DNA of 64,000 bases from contig NZ_LZMC01000113.1 in assembly GCF_001668615.1 (NCBI RefSeq), positions 51,854 through 115,853 of the forward strand. The letters are read 5' to 3'. Position 1 is the first letter of the stretch, and each line of letters starts with the position of its first letter. The notes under the pieces were generated by a model that was not told the origin of the DNA, made no database searches, and saw nothing but the letters and a program-made list of their open reading frames with translations. This stretch comes from Mycobacterium sp. 1274761.0. Lineage in GTDB: Bacteria > Actinomycetota > Actinomycetes > Mycobacteriales > Mycobacteriaceae. The position numbers and the translations under genes are program-made. This document shows positions 28,801-36,586 of this stretch, in pieces.

Positions 28801-31800
28801 GGGGCGCGCCGAAGGTCGCGGTCACCCCGGTGTGGTCGGCGACCTTCTCCGGATCCCAGCCGACGGTGAGCCGTGCAGTGTTGTCCACCACCGCCGGCAG
28901 GGCGTCGGGGCCGTCGGCGCCGGCGGCGATTGCCAGCACCGACCGCATCGCGGCCGAGGCGTCGAACACGGTGACCATCGGCATGCCGCCGTTGACCGTG
29001 CAGGTGGGCAGCGTGAAGCGGATCGTGATCCAGGTGCCGGACAGCGGAACGCTCAGCGTCACGGAGTCGTCGTCGACGAGCTCCAGCCGCGCGCCGGTGG
29101 ATGGGTGTGTCGCGGAACGGTTTTGGTTGACCTGCCAGGTGCCGGGTTCGCCGATGCGGTGCACAGGGTTGATCGAGGCGCGGCCCGCCCACAGCACGTC
29201 GGGCGCATCAAGCACGACGGCCAGCGGGCCGGTCACGTCGGTGCGCGCCTGACGGCGGGTAACGACGGCCACCGGCTCGAGGCCCGAGGCCACCACTTCG
29301 GCGATCGAGGCCTGCTCGAACCGGTCGAGCAGTTCGCCGACGGGTTCGTCCATTCTGGTGATACCCGCGACGGCCTGGGTGCCCGGGATGATGCACACCT
29401 GGTCGGCGTCGTAGCGGGCGTCGTGGGCCTGCCACAGCGAGTCGCTACGCCACCACCGTCGCACATCCTTATCGATGACCGGCACGAAGTTGACCGGCTT
29501 GCCCGGCGTCTTGCACAGCTGGACGAAGAACGGGACGTCGGCAGGATGCAACTTGATGGTCTCGGCGTCGGGGTAACGGGCCACCAACGCGGCGATCGCC
29601 TGATCCGGCTTCTCCAGTAGCGCAAGGCCATTGGGGGATTCTTCGAAGAGCGTCTCGATGGGCCCGAAGTCCTTCGGGTGCAGGCGGGCCTCGGCGCGCC
29701 GGAGCATGTCGGCGAACCGGTCGCGCCACGTGTCGGCCAGCCAGGGGCTGCCCGGTGACGCGGTGTCGGCGGTGCTGTCGCCGTCGCCGATCGCCAGTTC
29801 GACATAACGCTGCAGCCATTGCAGGTAAGTCATCTCGCCGACCTCGCCGAAGTACGGCTTGCAGGTGTTGGCCATCGCGGCGATGATCTCGTCGCGGCGT
29901 GCGGCGACGGCGTCTGCGTCACCGGCGACCTCGTCGAGCAGACGACCGCAGCGCGAGGCCGTGTTGTCGATCTCGTGGATGTCAGCGCCTAGCTGACTGC
30001 GGCTGGAAGCCATGCCGCCCTTGGCTTTTCCGGCACTGATCCAGTGATCGGTGCCTTTGGTCTCCACCAGCATCCGCTTGACGGACGGAGACGTGGTGGC
30101 CTCTTTGGTCGCCATCGCCGCGGTGCCGACGAGGATGCCGTCGACGGGCATCAAGGGGAAGCCGTACGCCTGTGCCCATCGGCCCGAGAGATACTCTGCC
30201 GCCCGCTCCGGGGTGCCGATGCCGCCGCCGACACACACCGTGATGTTCGACCGCGAACGCAGCTCGGAGTAGGTGGCCAGGAGAAGGTCGTCGAGGTCCT
30301 CCCACGAGTGGTGGCCACCGGCGCGGCCGCCCTCGATGTGCATGATGACCGGCCTGGTGGGCACCTCGGCGGCGATCCGGATGACCGAGCGGATCTGCTC
30401 GACGGTGCCCGGCTTGAAGACCACATGGCTGATGCCGACCTCGTTCAGCTCGTCGATCAGCGCAACGGCCTCTTCCAGTTCCGGGATGCCGGCGCTCACT
30501 ACGACGCCGTCGATCGGCGCACCCGACTGGCGCGCCTTCTGCACCAGCCGTTTGCCGCCGACCTGCAGCTTCCACAGATAGGGGTCGAGGAACAGCGAAT
30601 TGAACTGGACGGCACGGCCCGGCTCGAGCAGCTGCGTCAGCTCCTTGATGCGGTTGTCGAAGATCTCTTCGGTAACCTGGCCGCCGCCGGCCAGCTCCGA
30701 CCAGTGGCCCGCGTTAGCGGCTGCCGCAACGATCTTCGCGTCGACGGTGGTGGGCGTCATGCCCGCAAGCAGGATCGGCGACCGGCCCGTGAGCCGGGTG
30801 AACTTGGTAGACAGCTTCACCGAACCGTCGGGCAGACTGACCAGGGTCGGGGCGTAGCTGGACCACGGCTTGGCGACTTCGGGGACCGCGCCGACGGTGA
30901 ACAGGTTGCGCTGGCCGCCGCGGGTGGCTGCCGGGACGATGCCGACGCCGAGGCCACGGATGACCGGCGCCGTCAGGCGGGTGAGGATGTCGCCGGGACC
31001 GAGGTCCAGAATCCAGCGGGCGCCGGCCTCGTGCAGGCGATTGATCTCGGCGACCCAGTCGACGCGCCGCACCAGGATGGCCTCGGCCATCTCACGCGCC
31101 AGGTCGACGTCGACGCCGATGGCCGCGGCCCAGTTGCCGACCATGTCGACGGCGTCGGACAGCCGCGGAGTGTGGAAACCGACCTCGACCTGGACCGGCT
31201 CGAACGTCGGGTTGAACACCGCGCCGCCGCGAACCTTGTTCTTGCGCTCGGCTTCTTCCTTCTCGGCGATCTGGCGGCAGTACAGCTCGAAGCGTGATAG
31301 TTGCTCGGGCGTTCCGGTGATGACAACCGAACGCCTGCCGTTGCGGATCGACAGCACCGGCGGCAGCACGGTCCGCACATCCTGGGCGAACTCGTCGAGA
31401 AGCTCGGCGATGCGCTCGGGGTCGGCGTTGGTCACCGACACCATCGGCGGGCGGTCACCCAGTACGGAGATCCCGCGACGGCGAGCAACCAGCGTGCCCG
31501 CGGTGCCGATCAGCTGAGCCATCGCGAGCAGCTCGACATCCCTGGCGCCGTTGGCCGCGAGCGCCTCGACCGCCAGCACGCCCTGCGAATGGCCTGCCAC
31601 GGCGACCGGCGGGGCGGCCGCCAGATCCATACCCTGACGGCTCAGCGCGCGCACAGCGGCGATCTGGGTGAGCAGCACACCGGGCACCGATACCGCGGCT
31701 GACGTCAGATTCTTGGCTTCGGGCACGGTCTCCTCGGCGGCGAGCGAACGAACCCATTCCATCGGCCTGAAGCCGATGGGCCGTACAACGATCAGCTCGC

Positions 31801-32038
31801 GCGCCACCGGTTCCAGCCGGAGCTCGGCCTCGCCCACCAAGGTCGCCAACTCGGCCTCGATGCCGGCCGAGGACACCAGTTCCTCCAATGTCTCCAGCCA
31901 CGCACTGCCCTGGCCCCCAAAGGCCACGGCGTAGGGCTCGCCGGCGGTCAGACGATCGACGAGGGCGTGAGTTGACTGCGGCGCGCCGGACTCGTCGCCG
32001 CGGCCGGTAGACACCCGGTCATGTTCATTGATCGTCAC
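22805..32038 (-). CDS. fas: Type I fatty acid synthase (multidomain FAS-I)
   Basis: A 3,077-residue cytosolic synthase making the C16-C26 acyl-CoAs that feed membrane lipid and mycolate synthesis. Visible sites in order: acyltransferase GHSQG near residue 147; FMN-binding enoyl reductase (VGGGIGTPERAAEYLSG near 600); MaoC-like dehydratase (DHNPIHTDRAAALLAG near 1235); malonyl/palmitoyl transferase CGHSVGEY near 1440; ACP with the DGASSRRNQLLVDLG pantetheine site near 1810; ketoreductase VVTGASKGSI near 2120; and ketosynthase GACATAAVS with the active Cys near 2725. Length and order are those of mycobacterial FAS-I. Translation starts at a GTG preceded by GAGGAG. It heads the fas-acpS-M20 operon behind a 506-bp leader. 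Confidence 0.98.
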   Translation of the reverse strand: MTINEHDRVSTGRGDESGAPQSTHALVDRLTAGEPYAVAFGGQGSAWLETLEELVSSAGIEAELATLVGEAELRLEPVARELIVVRPIGFRPMEWVRSLAAEETVPEAKNLTSAAVSVPGVLLTQIAAVRALSRQGMDLAAAPPVAVAGHSQGVLAVEALAANGARDVELLAMAQLIGTAGTLVARRRGISVLGDRPPMVSVTNADPERIAELLDEFAQDVRTVLPPVLSIRNGRRSVVITGTPEQLSRFELYCRQIAEKEEAERKNKVRGGAVFNPTFEPVQVEVGFHTPRLSDAVDMVGNWAAAIGVDVDLAREMAEAILVRRVDWVAEINRLHEAGARWILDLGPGDILTRLTAPVIRGLGVGIVPAATRGGQRNLFTVGAVPEVAKPWSSYAPTLVSLPDGSVKLSTKFTRLTGRSPILLAGMTPTTVDAKIVAAAANAGHWSELAGGGQVTEEIFDNRIKELTQLLEPGRAVQFNSLFLDPYLWKLQVGGKRLVQKARQSGAPIDGVVVSAGIPELEEAVALIDELNEVGISHVVFKPGTVEQIRSVIRIAAEVPTRPVIMHIEGGRAGGHHSWEDLDDLLLATYSELRSRSNITVCVGGGIGTPERAAEYLSGRWAQAYGFPLMPVDGILVGTAAMATKEATTSPSVKRMLVETKGTDHWISAGKAKGGMASSRSQLGADIHEIDNTASRCGRLLDEVAGDADAVAARRDEIIAAMANTCKPYFGEVGEMTYLQWLQRYVELAIGDGDSTADTASPGSPWLADTWRDRFADMLRRAEARLHPKDFGPIETLFEESPNGLALLEKPDQAIAALVARYPDAETIKLHPADVPFFVQLCKTPGKPVNFVPVIDKDVRRWWRSDSLWQAHDARYDADQVCIIPGTQAVAGITRMDEPVGELLDRFEQASIAEVVASGLEPVAVVTRRQARTDVTGPLAVVLDAPDVLWAGRASINPVHRIGEPGTWQVNQNRSATHPSTGARLELVDDDSVTLSVPLSGTWITIRFTLPTCTVNGGMPMVTVFDASAAMRSVLAIAAGADGPDALPAVVDNTARLTVGWDPEKVADHTGVTATFGAPLAAGPKMVPDALVGLCWPAVFSVIGSAVTEEGFPVVEGLLSLVHLDHAAHLLAPMPATKAELTVVATASGAIDTEVGRVVPVTVSVADAEGTELAKLEERFAIRGRTGPVELTDPPRAGGAMTDNATDTPRRRRRDVTVHAPNDMSAFAVVSGDHNPIHTDRAAALLAGLESPIVHGMWLSAAAQQVVTATDGKAIPPARLIGWTARFLGMVLPGDEVEIRVDRVGIDRGAEILEVAARVGSNLVMSATAQLAAPKTVYAFPGQGIQHKGMGMEVRARSKAARAVWDSADKFTRETLGFSVLHVVRDNPTSLIASGVHYQHPEGVLYLTQFTQVAMATVAAAQVAEMREQGAFVEGAIACGHSVGEYTALACVSGVYELEALLEVVFHRGSKMHDIVPRDEFGRSNYRLAAIRPSQIDLDDSEVVDFVNEISERTGEFLQIVNFNLRGSQYAIAGTVRGLEVLEEEVERRREMTGGKRSFILVPGIDVPFHSSVLRVGVADFRRSLERVMPRDKDPELIIGRYIPNLVPRPFTLDRDFIQEIRDLVPAEPLDEILADYDTWRNEKPRELCRKIVIELLAWQFASPVRWIETQDLLFIEEAAGGLGVERFVEIGVKSSPTVAGLAANTLKLPEYSHNTTEVLNSERDAAVLFATDTDPEPDDIADEPAPAQEAAEPVEAAAPVAAPTAPAGAPQPDDIPFDAADATMALIALSAKMRIDQIEPLDSIESITDGASSRRNQLLVDLGSELDLGAIDGAAEADLAGLKGQVTKLARTYKPYGPVLSDAINDQLRTVLGPSGKRPAAIAERVKKTWQLGDGWVKHVTAEVALGTREGSSVRGGSLGGLHDGALADAATFDKVIDAAVQSVAARRGISVALPSTGGGAGGGVVDSAALAEFAEKVTGRDGVLASAARMVLGQLGLDNAVSTPETATDAELIELVTAELGSDWPRLVAPVFDGRKAVLLDDRWASAREDLVKLWLMDEGDIDADWQRLSERFEGAGHVVAKQASWWQGKALAAGRTIHASLYGRAAAGAENPGKGRYSDEIAVVTGASKGSIAASVVAGLLDGGATVIATTSKLDDNRLEFYRNLYREHARFGAALWVVPANMASYSDIDALVSWVGNEQTESLGPQSIHIKDAQTPTLLFPFAAPRVAGDLSEAGSRSEMEMKVLLWAVQRLIGGLSHIGAERDIASRLHVVLPGSPNRGMFGGDGAYGESKSALDAVVTRWNAESSWAQRVSLAHALIGWTRGTGLMGANDAIVSAVEEAGVTTYSTDQMAAMLLDLCSIESKVAAAQEPLKVDLTGGLGDIDIDMSELAAKAREEMVQEEATSEDSAESENTISALPSPPRGFTAAPAPEWADLDIDPADMVVIVGGAELGPYGSSRTRFEMEVDNELSAAGVLELAWTTGLIKWEDDPKPGWYDTETGELVDESELVERYHDSVVERTGIREFVDDGAIDPDHASPLLVSVFLDKDFTFVVSSEADARAFVQFDPEHTIATPVPDSSDWQVTRKAGTEIRVPRKTKLSRTVGGQIPTGFDPTVYGISPDMNTSLDRVAVWNIVATVDAFLSAGFTPTELMRWVHPTMVASTQGTGMGGMTSMQTMYHGNLLGRNKPNDILQEVLPNVVAAHVIQSYVGSYGSMIHPVGACATAAVSVEEGVDKIRLGKAELVVTGGFDDLTLEAIIGFGDMAATADTEMMRARGISDSKFSRANDRRRLGFVESQGGGTILLARGDLALKMGLPVLAVVGYAQSFGDGVHTSIPAPGLGALGAGRGGKDSLLARSLAKLGVGADDIAVISKHDTSTLANDPNETELHERLAASLGRSDGAPLFIVSQKSLTGHAKGGAAVFQMMGMCQMLRDGVIPPNRSLDCVDEELAGAEHFVWVRETLRLGEKFPLKAGLITSLGFGHVSGVIALVHPQAFVAALDPEQRAAYQEKAKERVFEGQRRLAAAIAGGKPLYERPASNRRLHDEAPENFVEAEMLLDPASRLGEDGIYAR

Positions 32039-32526
32039 GTCTCGTAATCTCCTCGCTCGGCGCTTCTGCCACGTCTCGCGTCGTCTTGTCGTCTTCGGGC
32101 TGTCGTCTCGGTGGTGTGACCCGGCTCCCCTGCTTCAGTCACACTGATTCGTCGTCGAACCCGACCGGCTCGGACGCATCCCGCGGAACGTCCCCCTCGA
32201 GCACTCCAGCCGTACTAAGAGTGTCATAAGAACCATCACGATTTTCGCGCCCGAAATGGTTACTGGCGAGTTCTACGGTCGGGTAACCACCGTTCGCGTA
32301 ACGCGGCCTTCACAAGCGGCCGGACGCTTCCAAGACAAACGTCCTGCATGATCGTGGTTACGCTTGAGTAAGAACAACAGCGCAGATCAAGGCATAGCTG
32401 TTATCAAATCGTTATATAAAAATTTCGCTTATCGGACGGTGTCGGCCGAGCGGCTTCTGACGCGACAACACGGCCGTTTTTGTCTTGTCGGCGGCGTCAG
32501 TCGATGCAAAAAGTTTGCTGGCGATA
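32039..32526. promoter_or_regulatory. fas upstream region
   Basis: This long spacer before fas carries no gene. It contains an unusually AT-rich stretch near 32400-32425 and a GC-rich segment 32430-32480 with partial self-complementarity. In mycobacteria the fas promoter is controlled by the TetR-type regulator FasR; the precise sites cannot be assigned here by eye. The fas promoter must lie in this interval. Confidence 0.45.
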
Positions 32527-32542
32527 CTTACTGATCGGTAAG
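32527..32542. promoter_or_regulatory. TetR-like palindrome between the DUF1906 gene and fas
   Basis: CTTACTGATCGGTAAG has 5-bp inverted arms (CTTAC/GTAAG) around a GATC core, the shape of many TetR-family operators. It lies immediately after the stop codon of the exported DUF1906 gene, about 490 bp upstream of fas. It may act on a distal fas promoter. The regulator is unknown. Confidence 0.35.
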
Positions 32543-32544
32543 GT

Positions 32545-33258
32545 TTAGTCCCATTGACCGAACTGAGGCTTGAGGATGTGGTTGATGTCGACGCCGATGC
32601 CACCGACGGTCTGCTTGTCGATCTCGACCTGATGCAGGTGCGCCGCACGATGCACGAAGCCCTTCGGAGAGCCCCAGTCGTGCTGCCAGAAAAACGCGCC
32701 GAGGCCGTCCTGCAGCGCCCAATCGATGGTCTTGGAGTTGGCATAAACGCCCACCCGCTGATGACCGAGGACTGATTCCCAGCCGCGCAGATATGGCGCA
32801 ACTTGCTGCTTGTACTGCTCGTATGACGGGTCGTCGTCGATCGAGGCGTAGATCGGCGCGCCGGACGAGCCGCCCGCAGCGAGGTGTAGCTGCCAGCCCC
32901 TCTTCGCGTGCGCGATGCCGGCGTTCTGGCCACCGAGCCAGTCCGCGGTGTCCTGCTTGCCGTACTGGTAGCACGACACGATCTTGAGGCCGTTCTGGTA
33001 GAGGTCGCGCGCCTCCGCCAGTTGGATCGGCTTGCCCAGCATCCACTGGCCGCCCGGTCTGCGGTCGGACACATAGCGGATAGCTCCGTGGGCGCCCGCA
33101 GCCCGGATATCGGCGGCGGGGATGACACCGGCCGCATAGTCGAGGAGGACGCCGAGGGGTTCGGCATGCGCGGGAGCCGGCGGCCCCAAGGACGACGCGG
33201 CAAGGACCGCAGGAGCCGCGGCCGCGCACTTCAGCAGGTCCCGGCGGGACATGAACAC
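32545..33258 (-). CDS. Tat-exported DUF1906 glycoside-hydrolase-like protein (Rv2525c type)
   Basis: A 237-residue protein starting with a twin-arginine signal (SRRDLLKCAAAAPAVLAAS) and an Ala-X-Ala-like cleavage region, followed by a DUF1906 TIM-barrel domain (LDYAAGVIPAADI, IRYVSDRR, YQYGK, GAPIYASIDDDP). Rv2525c is the M. tuberculosis counterpart, located at the same place upstream of fas. It is Tat-exported and is thought to act on the cell envelope, possibly on carbohydrate. An alternative in-frame ATG lies two codons downstream of the chosen start. Confidence 0.93.
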   Translation of the reverse strand: MFMSRRDLLKCAAAAPAVLAASSLGPPAPAHAEPLGVLLDYAAGVIPAADIRAAGAHGAIRYVSDRRPGGQWMLGKPIQLAEARDLYQNGLKIVSCYQYGKQDTADWLGGQNAGIAHAKRGWQLHLAAGGSSGAPIYASIDDDPSYEQYKQQVAPYLRGWESVLGHQRVGVYANSKTIDWALQDGLGAFFWQHDWGSPKGFVHRAAHLHQVEIDKQTVGGIGVDINHILKPQFGQWD

Positions 33259-33422
33259 GTGCCACAGAATATTTCAAAAACCTCTGCTTGAACTTCAGCA
33301 CCGCTGGTCACACCTGTATCCCATTCCGGCTGGAGGGTGCGGAAACAGATGTCACCGGCGTCGAACGCGCCGAAAGCCTCGATGGCTCTGCAATACAACC
33401 GCGGAATCCATACGATCTGGCA

Positions 33423-34192
33423 ATGCCCTCGGGGACGGCCGGCGCCGCTCAGCGCGCAGACCCCGCTACCACGGTCGACGGTCCGCAAATCGAACTCATC
33501 GGCGTTCGGAAGGAATTCGGCGATCTCCGCCGCCGCACCACGATTGTCGCCGTCGAGGGAGCCGACCTGACCGTCGGCGACGGAGAACTGTTCGCGATCC
33601 TCGGCCCGTCCGGGTCGGGCAAGACCACCGTGCTGCGCATGGTCGCCGGCTTCGAACAACCGACGGCGGGCACGGTCCGCCTCGGCGGGTCGACGTGACC
33701 AGCGTGCCTGCGCGTCGGCGTGACGCGAACACCGTCTTCCAGGAATACGCCCTCTTCCCCCACATGACCGTTGCGCAGAACGTGGAGTACGGGCTCAAGG
33801 TCAAGGGCGTGGCACGCGACGTCTACGAGAACCCCGCGAACCGATTCGTCGCCGATTTCGTCGGTACCTCGAACGTGCTCGACGGCACAGCGGCGCGAGC
33901 CCTGATCGGCAGGCCGGGCACATTCGTTGTGCGGCCAGAGCGCATCGGGGTCTTCGCGCCGGGAACCGATTCGGTCTTCGGCGTACAGACCGCCGACGCG
34001 ACGGTGCTGGAGGTCATCTACGCCGGGCCCACCACGAAGATCGTTGCGGCCACCGCACAGGGCATGACATTGACCGCCATCATCCTTACCGCCAGCACGT
34101 GGCTGCCTCCCGACTTGCAGCACGGCAGCCCAATCACGTTGGCGTGGCCACAAAAAGCCGTTCATCAACTGTTAGTCGAGGAGCAGCCATGA
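33423..34192 (+). pseudogene. Broken ABC transporter ATPase, polyamine (PotA) type
   Basis: The first frame (33423-33698) encodes a normal N terminus with Walker A GPSGSGKTTVLRMVAG. A one-base loss near 33690 then shifts the frame, and the protein continues as DVTSVPARRRDANTVFQEYA with the Q-loop and FPHMTVAQNVEYGLKVKGV. It jumps directly to VYENPANRFVADFVGTSN and the C-terminal TOBE region. About 110-120 codons are missing, including the ABC signature, Walker B and the switch His. The gene therefore carries both a frameshift and a large internal deletion and cannot make a working ATPase. Its stop overlaps the start of the binding-protein gene. Confidence 0.88.
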
Positions 34193-35373
34193 AAGCAGCC
34201 CGGTTGGGTCTCGTCCTCGGGGCATGCGCCGCAGTACTCGTCGCGTGCTCGGGCGCCGACCAAACCGGAGGAACGGGAGAATCGCCCCCGAAGCTGGAGC
34301 CGCGCAGTGCGGTCGGTGACGGCGAAGGCGAGCTGAATCTGATCGCTTGGGCCGGTTACGCCGAAGACGGCTCGAACGACAAGACTGTCGACTGGGTCAC
34401 GCCCTTCGAGAAGAAGACCGGCTGTCAGGTGAACGTCAAGCTAGGCAACACATCTGACGAGATGGTCCAGCTGATGCGCACGGGAGAGTACGACGGCGTT
34501 TCGGCATCGGGTGACGCGACGTTGCGATTGATCTACGCCGGCGACGTGGCGCCGGTGAACACCGATCTGGTGCCGAGTTACGCGACGATCTCCGACTTCC
34601 TCAAGGATCAGCCGTGGAACTCCGTCGACGGCCAGATGTACGGCTTGCCCCACGGTTGGGGCGCCAACCTGTTGATGTACAACCTCGACGTCGTGCGCGA
34701 CGCGCCCAACTCCTGGGGCGCGGTGTTCGACGGTGCCGACAAGTACAAGGGCAAGGTGACCGCGTACGACTCCCCCATCTACATCGCCGATGCGGCGCTG
34801 TACCTGTCCAAGACCAAGCCGGAGGTGGGCATCAAGGATCCGTATTCGCTGACCCCCGAACAACTCGACGCCGCAGGCGAATTGCTCTCCAAGCAGAGGG
34901 AGAACATCGGCGAGTACTGGTCGGACTACACCAAGGAGGTGCAGGCGTTCGAATCCGGCACATCGGTGATCGGCACCACCTGGCAGGTGATCGCGAACCT
35001 GATCGGCAACGACAACAAGGTCCAGGTCAATACCGTGCTGCCCAAGGAGGGCTCCACGGGTTGGTCCGACACGTGGATGATCTCGCCGAAAGCCGGGCAT
35101 CCCAACTGCATGTACAAGTGGATGGACTGGATCACCTCGCCGGAAGTCAACGCGCAGGTGGCCGAGTATTTCGGGGAGGCCCCGGCGCAGACGAAGGCCT
35201 GCGAGCACACCACCGAGACGGACTTCTGCGACATCTTCCACGCGACCGACGCTCACTACGCCGCTCAAATCCGTTACTGGACAACGCCGCAAAAGAAGTG
35301 TGTCGATGGCAGCGGCGACAACTGCACGACCTACGACCAGTGGGTCACCAAGTGGCAGCAGATCAAGGGTTGA
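34189..35373 (+). CDS. Spermidine/putrescine-type ABC substrate-binding lipoprotein
   Basis: 394 residues with a lipoprotein signal (LGLVLGACAAVLVACSG; lipobox Cys) and a PotD-like periplasmic-binding fold (LNLIAWAGYAEDG, GLPHGWGANLLMYNLDVV, WQVIANLIGND, WMISPKAGHPNCMYKWMDW). The ATG at 34189 has GAGGAG upstream and overlaps the stop of the broken ATPase in an ATGA junction. It is intact, but its partner ATPase is destroyed and the permease is truncated. It is therefore orphaned unless another transporter serves it. The ligand class (polyamine or related cation) is inferred from the family. Confidence 0.9.
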   Translation: MKAARLGLVLGACAAVLVACSGADQTGGTGESPPKLEPRSAVGDGEGELNLIAWAGYAEDGSNDKTVDWVTPFEKKTGCQVNVKLGNTSDEMVQLMRTGEYDGVSASGDATLRLIYAGDVAPVNTDLVPSYATISDFLKDQPWNSVDGQMYGLPHGWGANLLMYNLDVVRDAPNSWGAVFDGADKYKGKVTAYDSPIYIADAALYLSKTKPEVGIKDPYSLTPEQLDAAGELLSKQRENIGEYWSDYTKEVQAFESGTSVIGTTWQVIANLIGNDNKVQVNTVLPKEGSTGWSDTWMISPKAGHPNCMYKWMDWITSPEVNAQVAEYFGEAPAQTKACEHTTETDFCDIFHATDAHYAAQIRYWTTPQKKCVDGSGDNCTTYDQWVTKWQQIKG

Positions 35374-35489
35374 TGACGTCGGTGACGTCGATGTCGGTGC
35401 GACGCCGAATCGCGCTCACCGTGGTGGCGGTCCTTCCAGTTTGGCTGGCTCAGCGGTTCGGAGGTGATCAGGCGTCGACGCGGGTGTGA
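35373..35489 (+). pseudogene. Truncated permease start (PotB-like stub)
   Basis: The ATG overlaps the stop of the binding-protein gene. A 38-codon frame encodes SVRRRIALTVVAVLPVWLAQ, which looks like the first cytoplasmic and membrane segment of an ABC permease. It then stops with RFGGDQASTRV. The rest of this permease and the second permease of a pot operon are absent, and the MerR gene follows immediately in the opposite direction. This is best explained by a deletion. Confidence 0.6.
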
Positions 35490-35491
35490 AC

Positions 35492-36229
35492 CTACGACGC
35501 CGTCGGCTCCCAGTCGCCGCGGGATGCGATGTCGGTGGTGTACTCCGAAACGGCAGAGACCATTTGCCGTTGCAGCGCATCCTCGAGCAGGTGGGTGACG
35601 ACCGCGATGCCGAGATCGCGAAAGTCCCGGATCAAGTCGGCCATGTCGTTCATCTCCCCGGCCGTGGGCACATAGTGGTTGCCGTAGCGCGACGCAACGG
35701 ACTCCTCTAGGGCGGTGGCCAGGGTCGCCGCCAGGTCTTCGATTGTTCCGTCCGCGGAGTCCACAACACGAAGGATCACCTGGACGTAGAGCAGCTGATC
35801 GCTGGCACGGGTCACGATCTCCGCGATGGTCGGCTGCACGAGAGCAATCGAGTTCTCCACCCGCTCTGCGAGCCCGCAGGCAATCAGCCGTTGCGCCTCG
35901 TCGCCTTTAGGGTCGATGGCCAGGACGAGGCGCTCCGGTCGAGTGTCGTCGGCGCGGGCGCCCAGGATTGCGTGCTGGACACCCAAGATGGCCGCCAGAT
36001 CATGGCCTTCCCGCATACGTGCAAAGAATTCGGCGATGTGGGCCGAGTTGAATCCCTTGCGGAGCAGCTGGTTGATGGTCTTCAACTGCGACAGGTGGTA
36101 GTCGTCGTAGAACGCCGATCGACCTTGGCGCCGCGGCGGGTCCAGAAGGCCGCGCTCTCGATATGCCCGGATGTTCCGCGAGCTGACCCCGGAGATGCCC
36201 GCGAGGTCGTCTAACCGGTACTCAGCCAA
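35492..36229 (-). CDS. MerR-family transcriptional regulator
   Basis: 245 residues with an N-terminal MerR winged helix (YRLDDLAGISGVSSRNIRAY, RERGLLDPPRRQGRSAFYDD, HLSQLKTINQLLRKGF) and a long C-terminal effector region of about 170 residues without a Cys-rich metal motif. This suggests an organic ligand or a protein partner. The start is a TTG at 36229 giving the canonical N terminus. It is divergent from the MFS transporter 357 bp away and could control it; a GACAT/ATGTC palindrome lies between them. Confidence 0.85.
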   Translation of the reverse strand: MAEYRLDDLAGISGVSSRNIRAYRERGLLDPPRRQGRSAFYDDYHLSQLKTINQLLRKGFNSAHIAEFFARMREGHDLAAILGVQHAILGARADDTRPERLVLAIDPKGDEAQRLIACGLAERVENSIALVQPTIAEIVTRASDQLLYVQVILRVVDSADGTIEDLAATLATALEESVASRYGNHYVPTAGEMNDMADLIRDFRDLGIAVVTHLLEDALQRQMVSAVSEYTTDIASRGDWEPTAS

Positions 36230-36586
36230 GCCGACATACCAATCCTCGATGGGGACAGCGACCTCTCATATTGACATTTTAATACCATATGTCCATCCAT
36301 GAGCAAACCCATGACCGATTCAGTTAGAGACCCAAGATCGGTCGCCACACCGCGAATATCAGCCGTTATGTGACAGATGTGAATTAGTTAGCTACGCGAA
36401 CATGCACTTTTAGCCAACTTCAGTGGTTCCCAGAGTCGGGAGACGGCGTATTCCCGAAGTGCGGGTGAGTGATCTCACCGGTGCGGAAGTGGCATCGCGG
36501 CTGGTACTGCGCGACGATGAGAACACCGGTTCGTAGCTTTCGAGCCGTTCTGGCCATCCGCCCACGTCATCTACGAGAGGTTCTGC
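36230..36586. promoter_or_regulatory. MerR-MFS divergent spacer
   Basis: A 357-bp spacer, clearly AT-rich at 36262-36400. It holds the inverted repeat at 36273-36293 and, before the MFS gene, GAGAGG as ribosome-binding site. No credible gene is seen in it. Confidence 0.5.
36273..36293. promoter_or_regulatory. Candidate MerR operator
   Basis: GACAT and ATGTC form a perfect inverted repeat with an 11-base spacer, inside an AT-rich block starting with TTGACA at 36271. This is 44 bp upstream of the MerR start and is the expected place for autoregulation of a MerR gene. Confidence 0.4.

Noticed and set aside
26723..29620. 965-codon open frame on the plus strand opposite fas
   Set aside because: This is the usual antisense shadow of a long high-GC gene; no motif, no start signal, composition rich in Arg, Gly and His. 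The minus-strand FAS-I domains are unambiguous.
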